Shown one piece after another: positions 13,545 through 27,045 of a stretch of DNA of 64,000 bases; position 1 is the stretch's first letter, and every line of letters starts with the position of its first letter. Source of the stretch: Luzula sylvatica (Eukaryota > Streptophyta > Magnoliopsida > Poales > Juncaceae); contig OX326960.1 of the NCBI GenBank assembly GCA_946800325.1, forward strand, positions 36,113,629 to 36,177,628, in the 5' to 3' direction. The translations under genes were made by a program, and so were the position numbers. The notes under the pieces are model-generated. The model ran no database searches and had not been told where the DNA came from. It saw nothing but the letters and a program-made list of their open reading frames with translations.

Positions 13545-16026
13545 ATTTCACAAACACTAAGAAAGTTTGTTTTTCGATTCAAAACAAGATTTTAACGCTT
13601 TGAGGTGTTCAAATAACGTGTTTTTAGATCATTTGTATCGTATCTTTTACTACATAACTTTTCACCAAATTTCACAAACACTAAGAAAGTTTGTTTTTCG
13701 ATTCAAAACAAGATTTTAACGCTTTGAGGAGTTCAAATAACTTGTTTTTAGATCATTTGTATCGTATCTTTTACTACATAACTTTTCACCAAATTTCACC
13801 AACACTAAGAAAGTTTGTTTTTCGATTTCAAAACAAGATTTTAACGCTTTGAGGAGTTCAAATAACGTGTTTTTAGATCATTTGTAACGTATCTTTTACT
13901 ACATAACTTTTCACCAGATTTCACCAACACTAAGAAAGTTTGTTTTTCGATTCAAAACAAGATTTTAACGCTTTGAGGAGTTCAAATAACGTGTTTTTTG
14001 ATCATTTGTATCGTATCTTTTACTACATAACTTTTCACCAAATTTCACCAACACTAAGAAAGTTTGTTTTTCGATTCAAAACAAGATTTTAACGCTTTGA
14101 GGAGTTCAAATAACTTGTTTTTAGATCATTTTTATCGTATCTTTTACTACATAACTTTTCACCAAATTTCACAAACACTAAGAAAGATTGTTTTCGATTC
14201 AAAACAAGATTTTAACGCTTTGAGGAGTTCAAATAACGTGTTTTTAGATCATTTGTATCGTATCTTTTACTACATAACTTTTCACCAAATTTCACAAACA
14301 CTAAGGAAGTTTGTTTTTCGATTCAAAACAAGATTTTAACGCTTTGAGGAGTTCAAATAACATGTTTTTAGATCATTTCTATCGTATCTTTTACTACATA
14401 ACTTTTCACCAAATTTCACAAACACTAAGAAAGTTTGTTTTTCGATTCAAAACAAGATTTTAACGCTTTGAGGTGTTCAAATAACGTGTTTTTAGATCAT
14501 TTGTATCGTATCTTTTACTACATAACTTTTCACCAAATTTCACAAACACTAAGGAAGTTTGTTTTTCGATTCAAAACAAGATTTTAACGCTTTGAGGAGT
14601 TCAAATAACATGTTTTTAGATCATTTCTATCGTATCTTTTACTACATAACTTTTCACCAAATTTCACAAACACTAAGAAAGTTTGTTTTTCGATTCAAAA
14701 CAAGATTTTAACGCTTTGAGGTGTTCAAATAACGTGTTTTTAGATCATTTGTATCGTATCTTTTACTACATAACTTTTCACCAAATTTCACAAACACTAA
14801 GAAAGGTTGTTTTTCGATTTCAAAACAAGATTTTAACGCTTTGAGGAGTTCAAATAACGTGTTTTTAGATCATTTGTATCGTATCTCTTAGTACATAACT
14901 TTTCACCAAATTTCACAAACACTAAGGAAGTTTGTTTTTCGATTCAAAACAAGATTTTAACGCTTTGAGGAGTTCAAATAACGTGTTTTTAGATCATTTG
15001 TATCGTATCTTTTACTACATAACTTTTCACGAAATTTCACAAACACTAAGAAAGTTCGTTTTTCGATTCAAAACAAGATTTTAACGCTTTGAGGAGTTCA
15101 AATAACGTGTTTTGAGATCATTTGTATCGTATCTTTTACTACATAACTTTTCACCAAATTTTACAAACACTAAGAAAGTTTGTTTTTCGATTCAAAACAA
15201 GATTTTAACGTTTTGAGGAGTTCAAATAACGTGTTTTTAGATCATTTGTATCGTATCTTTTACTACATAACTTTTCACCAAATTTCACAAACACTAAGGA
15301 AGTTTGTTTTTCGATTCAAAACAAGATTTTAACGCTTTGAGGAGTTCAAATAACGTGTTTTTAGATCATTTGTATCGTATCTTTTACTACATAACTTTTC
15401 ACCAAATTTCACAAACACTAAGAAAGTTTGTTTTTCGATTCAAAACAAGATTTTAACGCTTTGAGGAGTTCAAATAACGTGTTTTTAGATCATTTGTATC
15501 GTATCTTTTACAACATAAATTTTCACCAAATTTCACCAACACTAAAAAAGTATGTTTATCGATTCAAAACAAGATTTTAACGCTTTGAGGAGTTCAAATA
15601 ACGTGTTTTTAGATCATTTGTATCGTATCTTTTACTACATAAATTTTCACCAAATTTCACAAACACTAAGGAAGTTTGTTTTTCGATTCAAAACAAGATT
15701 TTAACGCTTTGAGGAGTTCAAATAACGTGTCTTTAGATCATTTGTATCGTATCTTTTACTACATAACTTTTCACCAAATTTCACAAACACTAAGAAAGTT
15801 TGTTTTTCGATTTCAAAACAAGATTTTAACGCTTTGAGGAGTTCAAATAACGTGTTTTTAGATCATTTGTATCGTATCTTTTACTACATAACTTTTCACC
15901 AAACTTCACAAACACTAAGAATGTTTGTTTTTCGATTCAAAACAAGATTTTAACGCTTTGAGGAGTTCAAATAACGTGTTTTTAGATCATTTGTATCGTA
16001 TCTTTTACTACAAAACTTTTCACCAA
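13545..16026 (+). repeat. 2482-bp higher-order unit, copy 1 (20 monomers)
   Basis: Position p matches p+2482 from about 13.5 to 16.03 kb. Shared rare marks are ctacaaaac near 13526 and 16008, the anchor at 14124 and 16606, gttcgtttttcg near 15055 and 17537, cactaaaaaag near 15540 and 18022, ccaaacttcac near 15899 and 18381, and gaatgtttg. An internal dimer duplication (14371-14866) is present in both copies, so it is older than the 2482-bp duplication. Confidence 0.87.
14371..14866 (+). repeat. Tandem duplication of a two-monomer block (248 bp)
   Basis: The monomer pair starting at the distinctive gatcatttctatcg is present twice in a row, at 14371-14618 and 14619-14866. Both copies contain the aggtgttc variant (A104T). 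Most other units have this pair once. The same doubling occurs at 16853-17100 and 17101-17348. It is a clear small-scale unequal-exchange product nested inside a larger one. Confidence 0.9.
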
Positions 16027-18508
16027 ATTTCACAAACACTAAGAAAGTTTGTTTTTCGATTCAAAACAAGATTTTAACGCTTTGATGTGTTCAAATAACG
16101 TGTTTTTAGATCATTTGTATCGTATCTTTTACTACATAACTTTTCACCAAATTTCACAAACACTAAGAAAGTTTGTTTTTCGATTCAAAACAAGATTTTA
16201 ACGCTTTGAGGAGTTCAAATAACTTGTTTTTAGATCATTTGTATCGTATCTTTTACTACATAACTTTTCACCAAATTTCACCAACACTAAGAAAGTTTGT
16301 TTTTCGATTTCAAAACAAGATTTTAACGCTTTGAGGAGTTCAAATAACGTGATTTTAGATCATTTGTAACGTATCTTTTACTACATAACTTTTCACCAGA
16401 TTTCACCAACACTAAGAAAGTTTGTTTTTCGATTCAAAACAAGATTTTAACGCTTTGAGGAGTTCAAATAACGTGTTTTTTGATCATTTGTATCGTATCT
16501 TTTACTACATAACTTTTCACCAAATTTCACCAACACTAAGAAAGTTTGTTTTTCGATTCAAAACAAGATTTTAACGCTTTGAGGAGTTCAAATAACTTGT
16601 TTTTAGATCATTTTTATCGTATCTTTTACTACATAACTTTTCACCAAATTTCACAAACACTAAGAAAGATTGTTTTCGATTCAAAACAAGATTTTAACGC
16701 TTTGAGGAGTTCAAATAACGTGTTTTTAGATCATTTGTATCGTATCTTTTACTACATAACTTTTCACCAAATTTCACAAACACTAAGGAAGTTTGTTTTT
16801 CGATTCAAAACAAGATTTTAACGCTTTGAGGAGTTCAAATAACATGTTTTTAGATCATTTCTATCGTATCTTTTACTACATAACTTTTCACCAAATTTCA
16901 CAAACACTAAGAAAGTTTGTTTTTCGATTCAAAACAAGATTTTAACGCTTTGAGGTGTTCAAATAACGTGTTTTTAGATCATTTGTATCGTATCTTTTAC
17001 TACATAACTTTTCACCAAATTTCACAAACACTAAGGAAGTTTGTTTTTCGATTCAAAACAAGATTTTAACGCTTTGAGGAGTTCAAATAACATGTTTTTA
17101 GATCATTTCTATCGTATCTTTTACTACATAACTTTTCACCAAATTTCACAAACACTAAGAAAGTTTGTTTTTCGATTCAAAACAAGATTTTAACGCTTTG
17201 AGGTGTTCAAATAACGTGTTTTTAGATCATTTGTATCGTATCTTTTACTACATAACTTTTCACCAAATTTCACAAACACTAAGAAAGGTTGTTTTTCGAT
17301 TTCAAAACAAGATTTTAACGCTTTGAGGAGTTCAAATAACGTGTTTTTAGATCATTTGTATCGTATCTCTTAGTACATAACTTTTCACCAAATTTCACAA
17401 ACACTAAGGAAGTTTGTTTTTCGATTCAAAACAAGATTTTAACGCTTTGAGGAGTTCAAATAACGTGTTTTTAGATCATTTGTATCGTATCTTTTACTAC
17501 ATAACTTTTCACGAAATTTCACAAACACTAAGAAAGTTCGTTTTTCGATTCAAAACAAGATTTTAACGCTTTGAGGAGTTCAAATAACGTGTTTTGAGAT
17601 CATTTGTATCGTATCTTTTACTACATAACTTTTCACCAAATTTTACAAACACTAAGAAAGTTTGTTTTTCGATTCAAAACAAGATTTTAACGTTTTGAGG
17701 AGTTCAAATAACGTGTTTTTAGATCATTTGTATCGTATCTTTTACTACATAACTTTTCACCAAATTTCACAAACACTAAGGAAGTTTGTTTTTCGATTCA
17801 AAACAAGATTTTAACGCTTTGAGGAGTTCAAATAACGTGTTTTTAGATCATTTGTATCGTATCTTTTACTACATAACTTTTCACCAAATTTCACAAACAC
17901 TAAGAAAGTTTGTTTTTCGATTCAAAACAAGATTTTAACGCTTTGAGGAGTTCAAATAACGTGTTTTTAGATCATTTGTATCGTATCTTTTACAACATAA
18001 ATTTTCACCAAATTTCACCAACACTAAAAAAGTATGTTTATCGATTCAAAACAAGATTTTAACGCTTTGAGGAGTTCAAATAACGTGTTTTTAGATCATT
18101 TGTATCGTATCTTTTACTACATAAATTTTCACCAAATTTCACAAACACTAAGGAAGTTTGTTTTTCGATTCAAAACAAGATTTTAACGCTTTGAGGAGTT
18201 CAAATAACGTGTCTTTAGATCATTTGTATCGTATCTTTTACTACATAACTTTTCACCAAATTTCACAAACACTAAGAAAGTTTGTTTTTCGATTTCAAAA
18301 CAAGATTTTAACGCTTTGAGGAGTTCAAATAACGTGTTTTTAGATCATTTGTATCGTATCTTTTACTACATAACTTTTCACCAAACTTCACAAACACTAA
18401 GAATGTTTGTTTTTCGATTCAAAACAAGATTTTAACGCTTTGAGGAGTTCAAATAACGTGTTTTTAGATCATTTGTATCGTATCTTTTACTACAAAACTT
18501 TTCACCAA
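16027..18508 (+). repeat. 2482-bp higher-order unit, copy 2
   Basis: This is the tandem partner of the previous unit. It differs by a few single bases, such as gatgtgttc near 16085 and gtgattttag near 16350. Its right edge is near 18.51 kb, where caccaacac replaces the cacaaacac expected from copy 1. Its right part also serves as the first, most diverged copy of the 3355-bp unit, so two generations of duplication overlap here. Confidence 0.85.
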
Positions 18509-20335
18509 ATTTCACCAACACTAAGAAAGTTTGTTTTTCGATTCAAAACAAGATTTTAACGCTTTGAGGAGTTCAAATAACGTGTTTTTAGATCATTTGT
18601 ATCATATCTTTTAGTACATAACTTTTCACCAAATTTCACAAACACTAAGAAAGTTTGTTTTTCGATTTCAAAACAAGATTTTAACGCTTTGAGGAGTTCA
18701 AATAACGTGTTTTTAGATCATTTGTATCGTATCTTTTAGTACATAACTTTTCACCAAATTTCACAAACACTAAGGAAGTTTGTTTTTCGATTCAAAACAA
18801 GATTTTAACGCTTTGAGGAGTTCAAATAACGTGTTTTTAGATCATTTGTATCGTATCTTTTACTACATAACTTTTCACCAAATTTCACAAACACTAAGGA
18901 AGTTTGTTTTTCGATTCAAAACAAGATTTTAACGCTTTGAGGAGTTCAAATAACGTGTCTTTAGATCATTTGTATCGTATCTTTTAGTACATAACTTTTC
19001 ACAAAATTTCACAAACACTAAGAAAGTTTGTTTTTCGATTTCAAAACAAGATTTTAACGCTTTGAGGAGTTCAAATAACGTGTTTTTAGATCATTTGTAT
19101 CGTATCTTTTACTACATAACTTTTCGCCAAATTTCACAAACACTAAGAAAATTTGTTTTTCGATTCAAAACAAGATTTTAACTCTTTGAGGAGTTCAAAT
19201 AACGTGTTTTTAGATCATTTGTATCGTATCTTTTACTACATAACTTTTCACCAAATTTCACCAACACTAAGAAAGTTTGTTTTTCGATTTCAAAACAAGA
19301 TTTTAACGCTTTGAGGAGTTCAAATAACGTGTTTTTAGATCATTTGTATCGTATCTTTTACTACATAACTTTTCACCAAATTTCACAAACACTAAGAAAG
19401 TTTGTTTTTCGATTCAAAACAAGATTTTTACGCTTTGAGGAGTTCAAATAACGTGTTTTTAGATCATTTGTATCGTATCTTTTACTACATAACTTTTCAC
19501 CAAATTTCACAAACACTAAGGAAGTTTGTTTTTCGATTCAAACCAAGATTTTAACGCTTTGAGGAGTTCAAATAACGTGTCTTTAGATCATTTGTATCGT
19601 ATCTTTTAGTACATAACTTTTCACAAAATTTCACAAACACTAAGAAAGTTTGTTTTTCGATTTCAAAACAAGATTTTAACGCTTTGAGGAGTTCAAATAA
19701 CGTGTTTTTAGATCATTTGTATCGTATCTTTTACTACATAACTTTTCGCCAAATTTCACAAACACTAAGAAAATTTGTTTTTCGATTCAAAACAAGATTT
19801 TAACGCTTTGAGGAGTTCAAATAACGTGTTTTTAGATCATTTGTATCGTATCTTTTACTACATAACTTTTCACCAAATTTCACCAACACTAAGAAAGTTT
19901 GTTTTTCGATTTCAAAACAAGATTTTAACGCTTTGAGGAGTTCAAATAAAGTGTTTTTAGATCATTTGTATCGTATCTTTTACTACATAACGTTTCACCA
20001 AATTTCACAAACACTAAGGAAGTTTGTTTTTCGATTTCAAAACAAGATTTTAACGCTTTGAGGAGTTCAAATAACGTGTTTTTAGATTATTTGTATCGTA
20101 TCTTTTACTACATAACTTTTCACCAAATTTCACCAACACTAAGAAAGTTTGTTTTTCGATTCAAAACAAGATTTTAACGCTTTGAGGAGTTCAAATAACT
20201 TGTTTTTAGATCATTTTTATCGTATCTTTTACTACATAACTTTTCACCAAATTTCACAAACACTAAGAAAGATTGTTTTCGATTCAAAACAAGATTTTAA
20301 CGCTTTGAGGAGTTCAAATAACGTGTTTTTAGATC
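16980..20335 (+). repeat. 3355-bp higher-order unit, copy A (27 monomers)
   Basis: Position p matches p+3355 from about 16.98 kb onward. Copy A differs from B and C at several bases, for example gttcgttttt against gttggttttt, and tttaacgc against tttcacgc. It shares their right part, including aactctttg near 19180, caaaccaag near 19540, ataaagtg near 19945, cataacgtttc near 19986 and agattatttg near 20084. Confidence 0.83.
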
Positions 20336-23300
20336 ATTTGTATCGTATCTTTTACTACATAACTTTTCACCAAATTTCACAAACACTAAGGAAGTTTGTT
20401 TTTCGATTCAAAACAAGATTTTAACGCTTTGAGGAGTTCAAATAACATGTTTTTAGATCATTTCTATCGTATCTTTTACTACATAACTTTTCACCAAATT
20501 TCACAAACACTAAGAAAGTTTGTTTTTCGATTCAAAACAAGATTTTAACGCTTTGAGGTGTTCAAATAACGTGTTTTTAGATCATTTGTATCGTATCTTT
20601 TACTACATAACTTTTCACCAAATTTCACAAACACTAAGAAAGGTTGTTTTTCGATTTCAAAACAAGATTTTCACGCTTTGAGGAGTTCAAATAACGTGTT
20701 TTCAGATCATTTGTATCGTATCTCTTAGTACATAACTTTTCACCAAATTTCACAAACACTAAGGAAGTTTGTTTTTCGATTCAAAACAAGATTTTAACGC
20801 TTTGAGGAGTTCAAATAACGTGTTTTTAGATCATTTGTATCGTATCTTTTACTACATAACTTTTCACGAAATTTCACAAACTCTAAGAAAGTTGGTTTTT
20901 CGATTCAAAACAAGATTTTAACGCTTTGAGGAGTTCAAATAACGTGTTTTGAGATCATTTGTATCGTATCTTTTACTACATAACTTTTCACCAAATTTTA
21001 CAAACACTAAGAAAGTTTGTTTTTCGATTCAAAACAAGATTTTAACGTTTTGAGGAGTTCAAATAACGTGTTTTTAGATCATTTGTATCGTATCTTTTAC
21101 TACATAACTTTTCACCAAATTTCACAAACACTAAGGAAGTTTGTTTTTCGATTCAAAACAAGATTTTAACGCTTTGAGGAGTTCAAATAACGTGTTTTTA
21201 GATCATTTGTATCGTATCTTTTACTACATAACTTTTCACCAAATTTCACAAACACTAAGAAAGTTTGTTTTTCGATTCAAAACAAGATTTTAACGCTTTG
21301 AGGAGTTCAAATAACGTGTTTTTAGATCATTTGTATCGTATCTTTTACAACATAAATTTTCACCAAATTTCACCAACACTAAGAAAGTATGTTTATCGAT
21401 TCAAAACAAGATTTTAACGCTTTGAGGAGTTCAAATAACGTGTTTTTAGATCATTTGTATCGTATCTTTTACTACATAAATTTTCACCAAATTTCACAAA
21501 CACTAAGGAAGTTTGTTTTTCGATTCAAAACAAGATTTTAACGCTTTGAGGAGTTCAAATAACGTGTCTTTAGATCATTTGTATCGTATCTTTTACTACA
21601 TAACTTTTCACCAAATTTCACAAACACTAAGAAAGTTTGTTTTTCGATTTCAAAACAAGATTTTAACGCTTTGAGGAGTTCAAATAACGTGTTTTTAGAT
21701 CATTTGTATCGTATCTTTTACTACATAACTTTTCACCAAACTTCACAAACACTAAGAATGTTTGTTTTTCGATTCAAAACAAGATTTTAACGCTTTGAGG
21801 AGTTCAAATAACGTGTTTTTAGATCATTTGTATCGTATCTTTTACTACAAAACTTTTCACCAAATTTCACCAACACTAAGAAAGTTTGTTTTTCGATTCA
21901 AAACAAGATTTTAACGCTTTGAGGAGTTCAAATAACGTGTTTTTAGATCATTTGTATCATATCTTTTAGTACATAACTTTTCACCAAATTTCACAAACAC
22001 TAAGAAAGTTTGTTTTTCGATTTCAAAACAAGATTTTAACGCTTTGAGGAGTTCAAATAACGTGTTTTTAGATCATTTGTATCGTATCTTTTAGTACATA
22101 ACTTTTCACCAAATTTCACAAACACTAAGGAAGTTTGTTTTTCGATTCAAAACAAGATTTTAACGCTTTGAGGAGTTCAAATAACGTGTTTTTAGATCAT
22201 TTGTATCGTATCTTTTACTACATAACTTTTCACCAAATTTCACAAACACTAAGGAAGTTTGTTTTTCGATTCAAAACAAGATTTTAACGCTTTGAGGAGT
22301 TCAAATAACGTGTCTTTAGATCATTTGTATCGTATCTTTTAGTACATAACTTTTCACAAAATTTCACAAACACTAAGAAAGTTTGTTTTTCGATTTCAAA
22401 ACAAGATTTTAACGCTTTGAGGAGTTCAAATAACGTGTTTTTAGATCATTTGTATCGTATCTTTTACTACATAACTTTTCGCCAAATTTCACAAACACTA
22501 AGAAAATTTGTTTTTCGATTCAAAACAAGATTTTAACTCTTTGAGGAGTTCAAATAACGTGTTTTTAGATCATTTGTATCGTATCTTTTACTACATAACT
22601 TTTCACCAAATTTCACCAACACTAAGAAAGTTTGTTTTTCGATTTCAAAACAAGATTTTAACGCTTTGAGGAGTTCAAATAACGTGTTTTTAGATCATTT
22701 GTATCGTATCTTTTACTACATAACTTTTCACCAAATTTCACAAACACTAAGAAAGTTTGTTTTTCGATTCAAAACAAGATTTTTACGCTTTGAGGAGTTC
22801 AAATAACGTGTTTTTAGATCATTTGTATCGTATCTTTTACTACATAACTTTTCACCAAATTTCACAAACACTAAGGAAGTTTGTTTTTCGATTCAAACCA
22901 AGATTTTAACGCTTTGAGGAGTTCAAATAACGTGTCTTTAGATCATTTGTATCGTATCTTTTAGTACATAACTTTTCACAAAATTTCACAAACACTAAGA
23001 AAGTTTGTTTTTCGATTTCAAAACAAGATTTTAACGCTTTGAGGAGTTCAAATAACGTGTTTTTAGATCATTTGTATCGTATCTTTTACTACATAACTTT
23101 TCGCCAAATTTCACAAACACTAAGAAAATTTGTTTTTCGATTCAAAACAAGATTTTAACGCTTTGAGGAGTTCAAATAACGTGTTTTTAGATCATTTGTA
23201 TCGTATCTTTTACTACATAACTTTTCACCAAATTTCACCAACACTAAGAAAGTTTGTTTTTCGATTTCAAAACAAGATTTTAACGCTTTGAGGAGTTCAA

Positions 23301-23690
23301 ATAAAGTGTTTTTAGATCATTTGTATCGTATCTTTTACTACATAACGTTTCACCAAATTTCACAAACACTAAGGAAGTTTGTTTTTCGATTTCAAAACAA
23401 GATTTTAACGCTTTGAGGAGTTCAAATAACGTGTTTTTAGATTATTTGTATCGTATCTTTTACTACATAACTTTTCACCAAATTTCACCAACACTAAGAA
23501 AGTTTGTTTTTCGATTCAAAACAAGATTTTAACGCTTTGAGGAGTTCAAATAACTTGTTTTTAGATCATTTTTATCGTATCTTTTACTACATAACTTTTC
23601 ACCAAATTTCACAAACACTAAGAAAGATTGTTTTCGATTCAAAACAAGATTTTAACGCTTTGAGGAGTTCAAATAACGTGTTTTTAGATC
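20336..23690 (+). repeat. 3355-bp higher-order unit, copy B
   Basis: This copy is nearly identical to copy C. Shared rare marks are acaaactctaag near 20876 and 24231, tacaacataaa near 21345 and 24700, ccaaacttcac near 21735 and 25090, and caaaccaag near 22893 and 26248. I saw no length difference between B and C. Such identity over 27 monomers implies a very recent duplication or conversion. Confidence 0.9.
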
Positions 23691-26600
23691 ATTTGTATCG
23701 TATCTTTTACTACATAACTTTTCACCAAATTTCACAAACACTAAGGAAGTTTGTTTTTCGATTCAAAACAAGATTTTAACGCTTTGAGGAGTTCAAATAA
23801 CATGTTTTTAGATCATTTCTATCGTATCTTTTACTACATAACTTTTCACCAAATTTCACAAACACTAAGAAAGTTTGTTTTTCGATTCAAAACAAGATTT
23901 TAACGCTTTGAGGTGTTCAAATAACGTGTTTTTAGATCATTTGTATCGTATCTTTTACTACATAACTTTTCACCAAATTTCACAAACACTAAGAAAGGTT
24001 GTTTTTCGATTTCAAAACAAGATTTTCACGCTTTGAGGAGTTCAAATAACGTGTTTTCAGATCATTTGTATCGTATCTCTTAGTACATAACTTTTCACCA
24101 AATTTCACAAACACTAAGGAAGTTTGTTTTTCGATTCAAAACAAGATTTTAACGCTTTGAGGAGTTCAAATAACGTGTTTTTAGATCATTTGTATCGTAT
24201 CTTTTACTACATAACTTTTCACGAAATTTCACAAACTCTAAGAAAGTTGGTTTTTCGATTCAAAACAAGATTTTAACGCTTTGAGGAGTTCAAATAACGT
24301 GTTTTGAGATCATTTGTATCGTATCTTTTACTACATAACTTTTCACCAAATTTTACAAACACTAAGAAAGTTTGTTTTTCGATTCAAAACAAGATTTTAA
24401 CGTTTTGAGGAGTTCAAATAACGTGTTTTTAGATCATTTGTATCGTATCTTTTACTACATAACTTTTCACCAAATTTCACAAACACTAAGGAAGTTTGTT
24501 TTTCGATTCAAAACAAGATTTTAACGCTTTGAGGAGTTCAAATAACGTGTTTTTAGATCATTTGTATCGTATCTTTTACTACATAACTTTTCACCAAATT
24601 TCACAAACACTAAGAAAGTTTGTTTTTCGATTCAAAACAAGATTTTAACGCTTTGAGGAGTTCAAATAACGTGTTTTTAGATCATTTGTATCGTATCTTT
24701 TACAACATAAATTTTCACCAAATTTCACCAACACTAAGAAAGTATGTTTATCGATTCAAAACAAGATTTTAACGCTTTGAGGAGTTCAAATAACGTGTTT
24801 TTAGATCATTTGTATCGTATCTTTTACTACATAAATTTTCACCAAATTTCACAAACACTAAGGAAGTTTGTTTTTCGATTCAAAACAAGATTTTAACGCT
24901 TTGAGGAGTTCAAATAACGTGTCTTTAGATCATTTGTATCGTATCTTTTACTACATAACTTTTCACCAAATTTCACAAACACTAAGAAAGTTTGTTTTTC
25001 GATTTCAAAACAAGATTTTAACGCTTTGAGGAGTTCAAATAACGTGTTTTTAGATCATTTGTATCGTATCTTTTACTACATAACTTTTCACCAAACTTCA
25101 CAAACACTAAGAATGTTTGTTTTTCGATTCAAAACAAGATTTTAACGCTTTGAGGAGTTCAAATAACGTGTTTTTAGATCATTTGTATCGTATCTTTTAC
25201 TACAAAACTTTTCACCAAATTTCACCAACACTAAGAAAGTTTGTTTTTCGATTCAAAACAAGATTTTAACGCTTTGAGGAGTTCAAATAACGTGTTTTTA
25301 GATCATTTGTATCATATCTTTTAGTACATAACTTTTCACCAAATTTCACAAACACTAAGAAAGTTTGTTTTTCGATTTCAAAACAAGATTTTAACGCTTT
25401 GAGGAGTTCAAATAACGTGTTTTTAGATCATTTGTATCGTATCTTTTAGTACATAACTTTTCACCAAATTTCACAAACACTAAGGAAGTTTGTTTTTCGA
25501 TTCAAAACAAGATTTTAACGCTTTGAGGAGTTCAAATAACGTGTTTTTAGATCATTTGTATCGTATCTTTTACTACATAACTTTTCACCAAATTTCACAA
25601 ACACTAAGGAAGTTTGTTTTTCGATTCAAAACAAGATTTTAACGCTTTGAGGAGTTCAAATAACGTGTCTTTAGATCATTTGTATCGTATCTTTTAGTAC
25701 ATAACTTTTCACAAAATTTCACAAACACTAAGAAAGTTTGTTTTTCGATTTCAAAACAAGATTTTAACGCTTTGAGGAGTTCAAATAACGTGTTTTTAGA
25801 TCATTTGTATCGTATCTTTTACTACATAACTTTTCGCCAAATTTCACAAACACTAAGAAAATTTGTTTTTCGATTCAAAACAAGATTTTAACTCTTTGAG
25901 GAGTTCAAATAACGTGTTTTTAGATCATTTGTATCGTATCTTTTACTACATAACTTTTCACCAAATTTCACCAACACTAAGAAAGTTTGTTTTTCGATTT
26001 CAAAACAAGATTTTAACGCTTTGAGGAGTTCAAATAACGTGTTTTTAGATCATTTGTATCGTATCTTTTACTACATAACTTTTCACCAAATTTCACAAAC
26101 ACTAAGAAAGTTTGTTTTTCGATTCAAAACAAGATTTTTACGCTTTGAGGAGTTCAAATAACGTGTTTTTAGATCATTTGTATCGTATCTTTTACTACAT
26201 AACTTTTCACCAAATTTCACAAACACTAAGGAAGTTTGTTTTTCGATTCAAACCAAGATTTTAACGCTTTGAGGAGTTCAAATAACGTGTCTTTAGATCA
26301 TTTGTATCGTATCTTTTAGTACATAACTTTTCACAAAATTTCACAAACACTAAGAAAGTTTGTTTTTCGATTTCAAAACAAGATTTTAACGCTTTGAGGA
26401 GTTCAAATAACGTGTTTTTAGATCATTTGTATCGTATCTTTTACTACATAACTTTTCGCCAAATTTCACAAACACTAAGAAAATTTGTTTTTCGATTCAA
26501 AACAAGATTTTAACGCTTTGAGGAGTTCAAATAACGTGTTTTTAGATCATTTGTATCGTATCTTTTACTACATAACTTTTCACCAAATTTCACCAACACT

Positions 26601-27045
26601 AAGAAAGTTTGTTTTTCGATTTCAAAACAAGATTTTAACGCTTTGAGGAGTTCAAATAACGTGTTTTTAGATCATTTGTATCGTATCTTTTACTACATAA
26701 CTTTTCACCAAATTTCACAAACACTAAGGAAGTTTGTTTTTCGATTTCAAAACAAGATTTTAACGCTTTGAGGAGTTCAAATAACGTGTTTTTAGATTAT
26801 TTGTATCGTATCTTTTACTACATAACTTTTCACCAAATTTCACCAACACTAAGAAAGTTTGTTTTTCGATTCAAAACAAGATTTTAACGCTTTGAGGAGT
26901 TCAAATAACTTGTTTTTAGATCATTTTTATCGTATCTTTTACTACATAACTTTTCACCAAATTTCACAAACACTAAGAAAGATTGTTTTCGATTCAAAAC
27001 AAGATTTTAACGCTTTGAGGAGTTCAAATAACGTGTTTTTAGATC
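23691..27045 (+). repeat. 3355-bp higher-order unit, copy C
   Basis: It follows copy B base for base for most of its length. Near its right end the two private marks of A and B, ataaagtg and cataacgtttc, are back to consensus (26660 and 26695). That patch may be a short gene-conversion tract, or it may mean A and B share a newer exchange. Confidence 0.9.
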
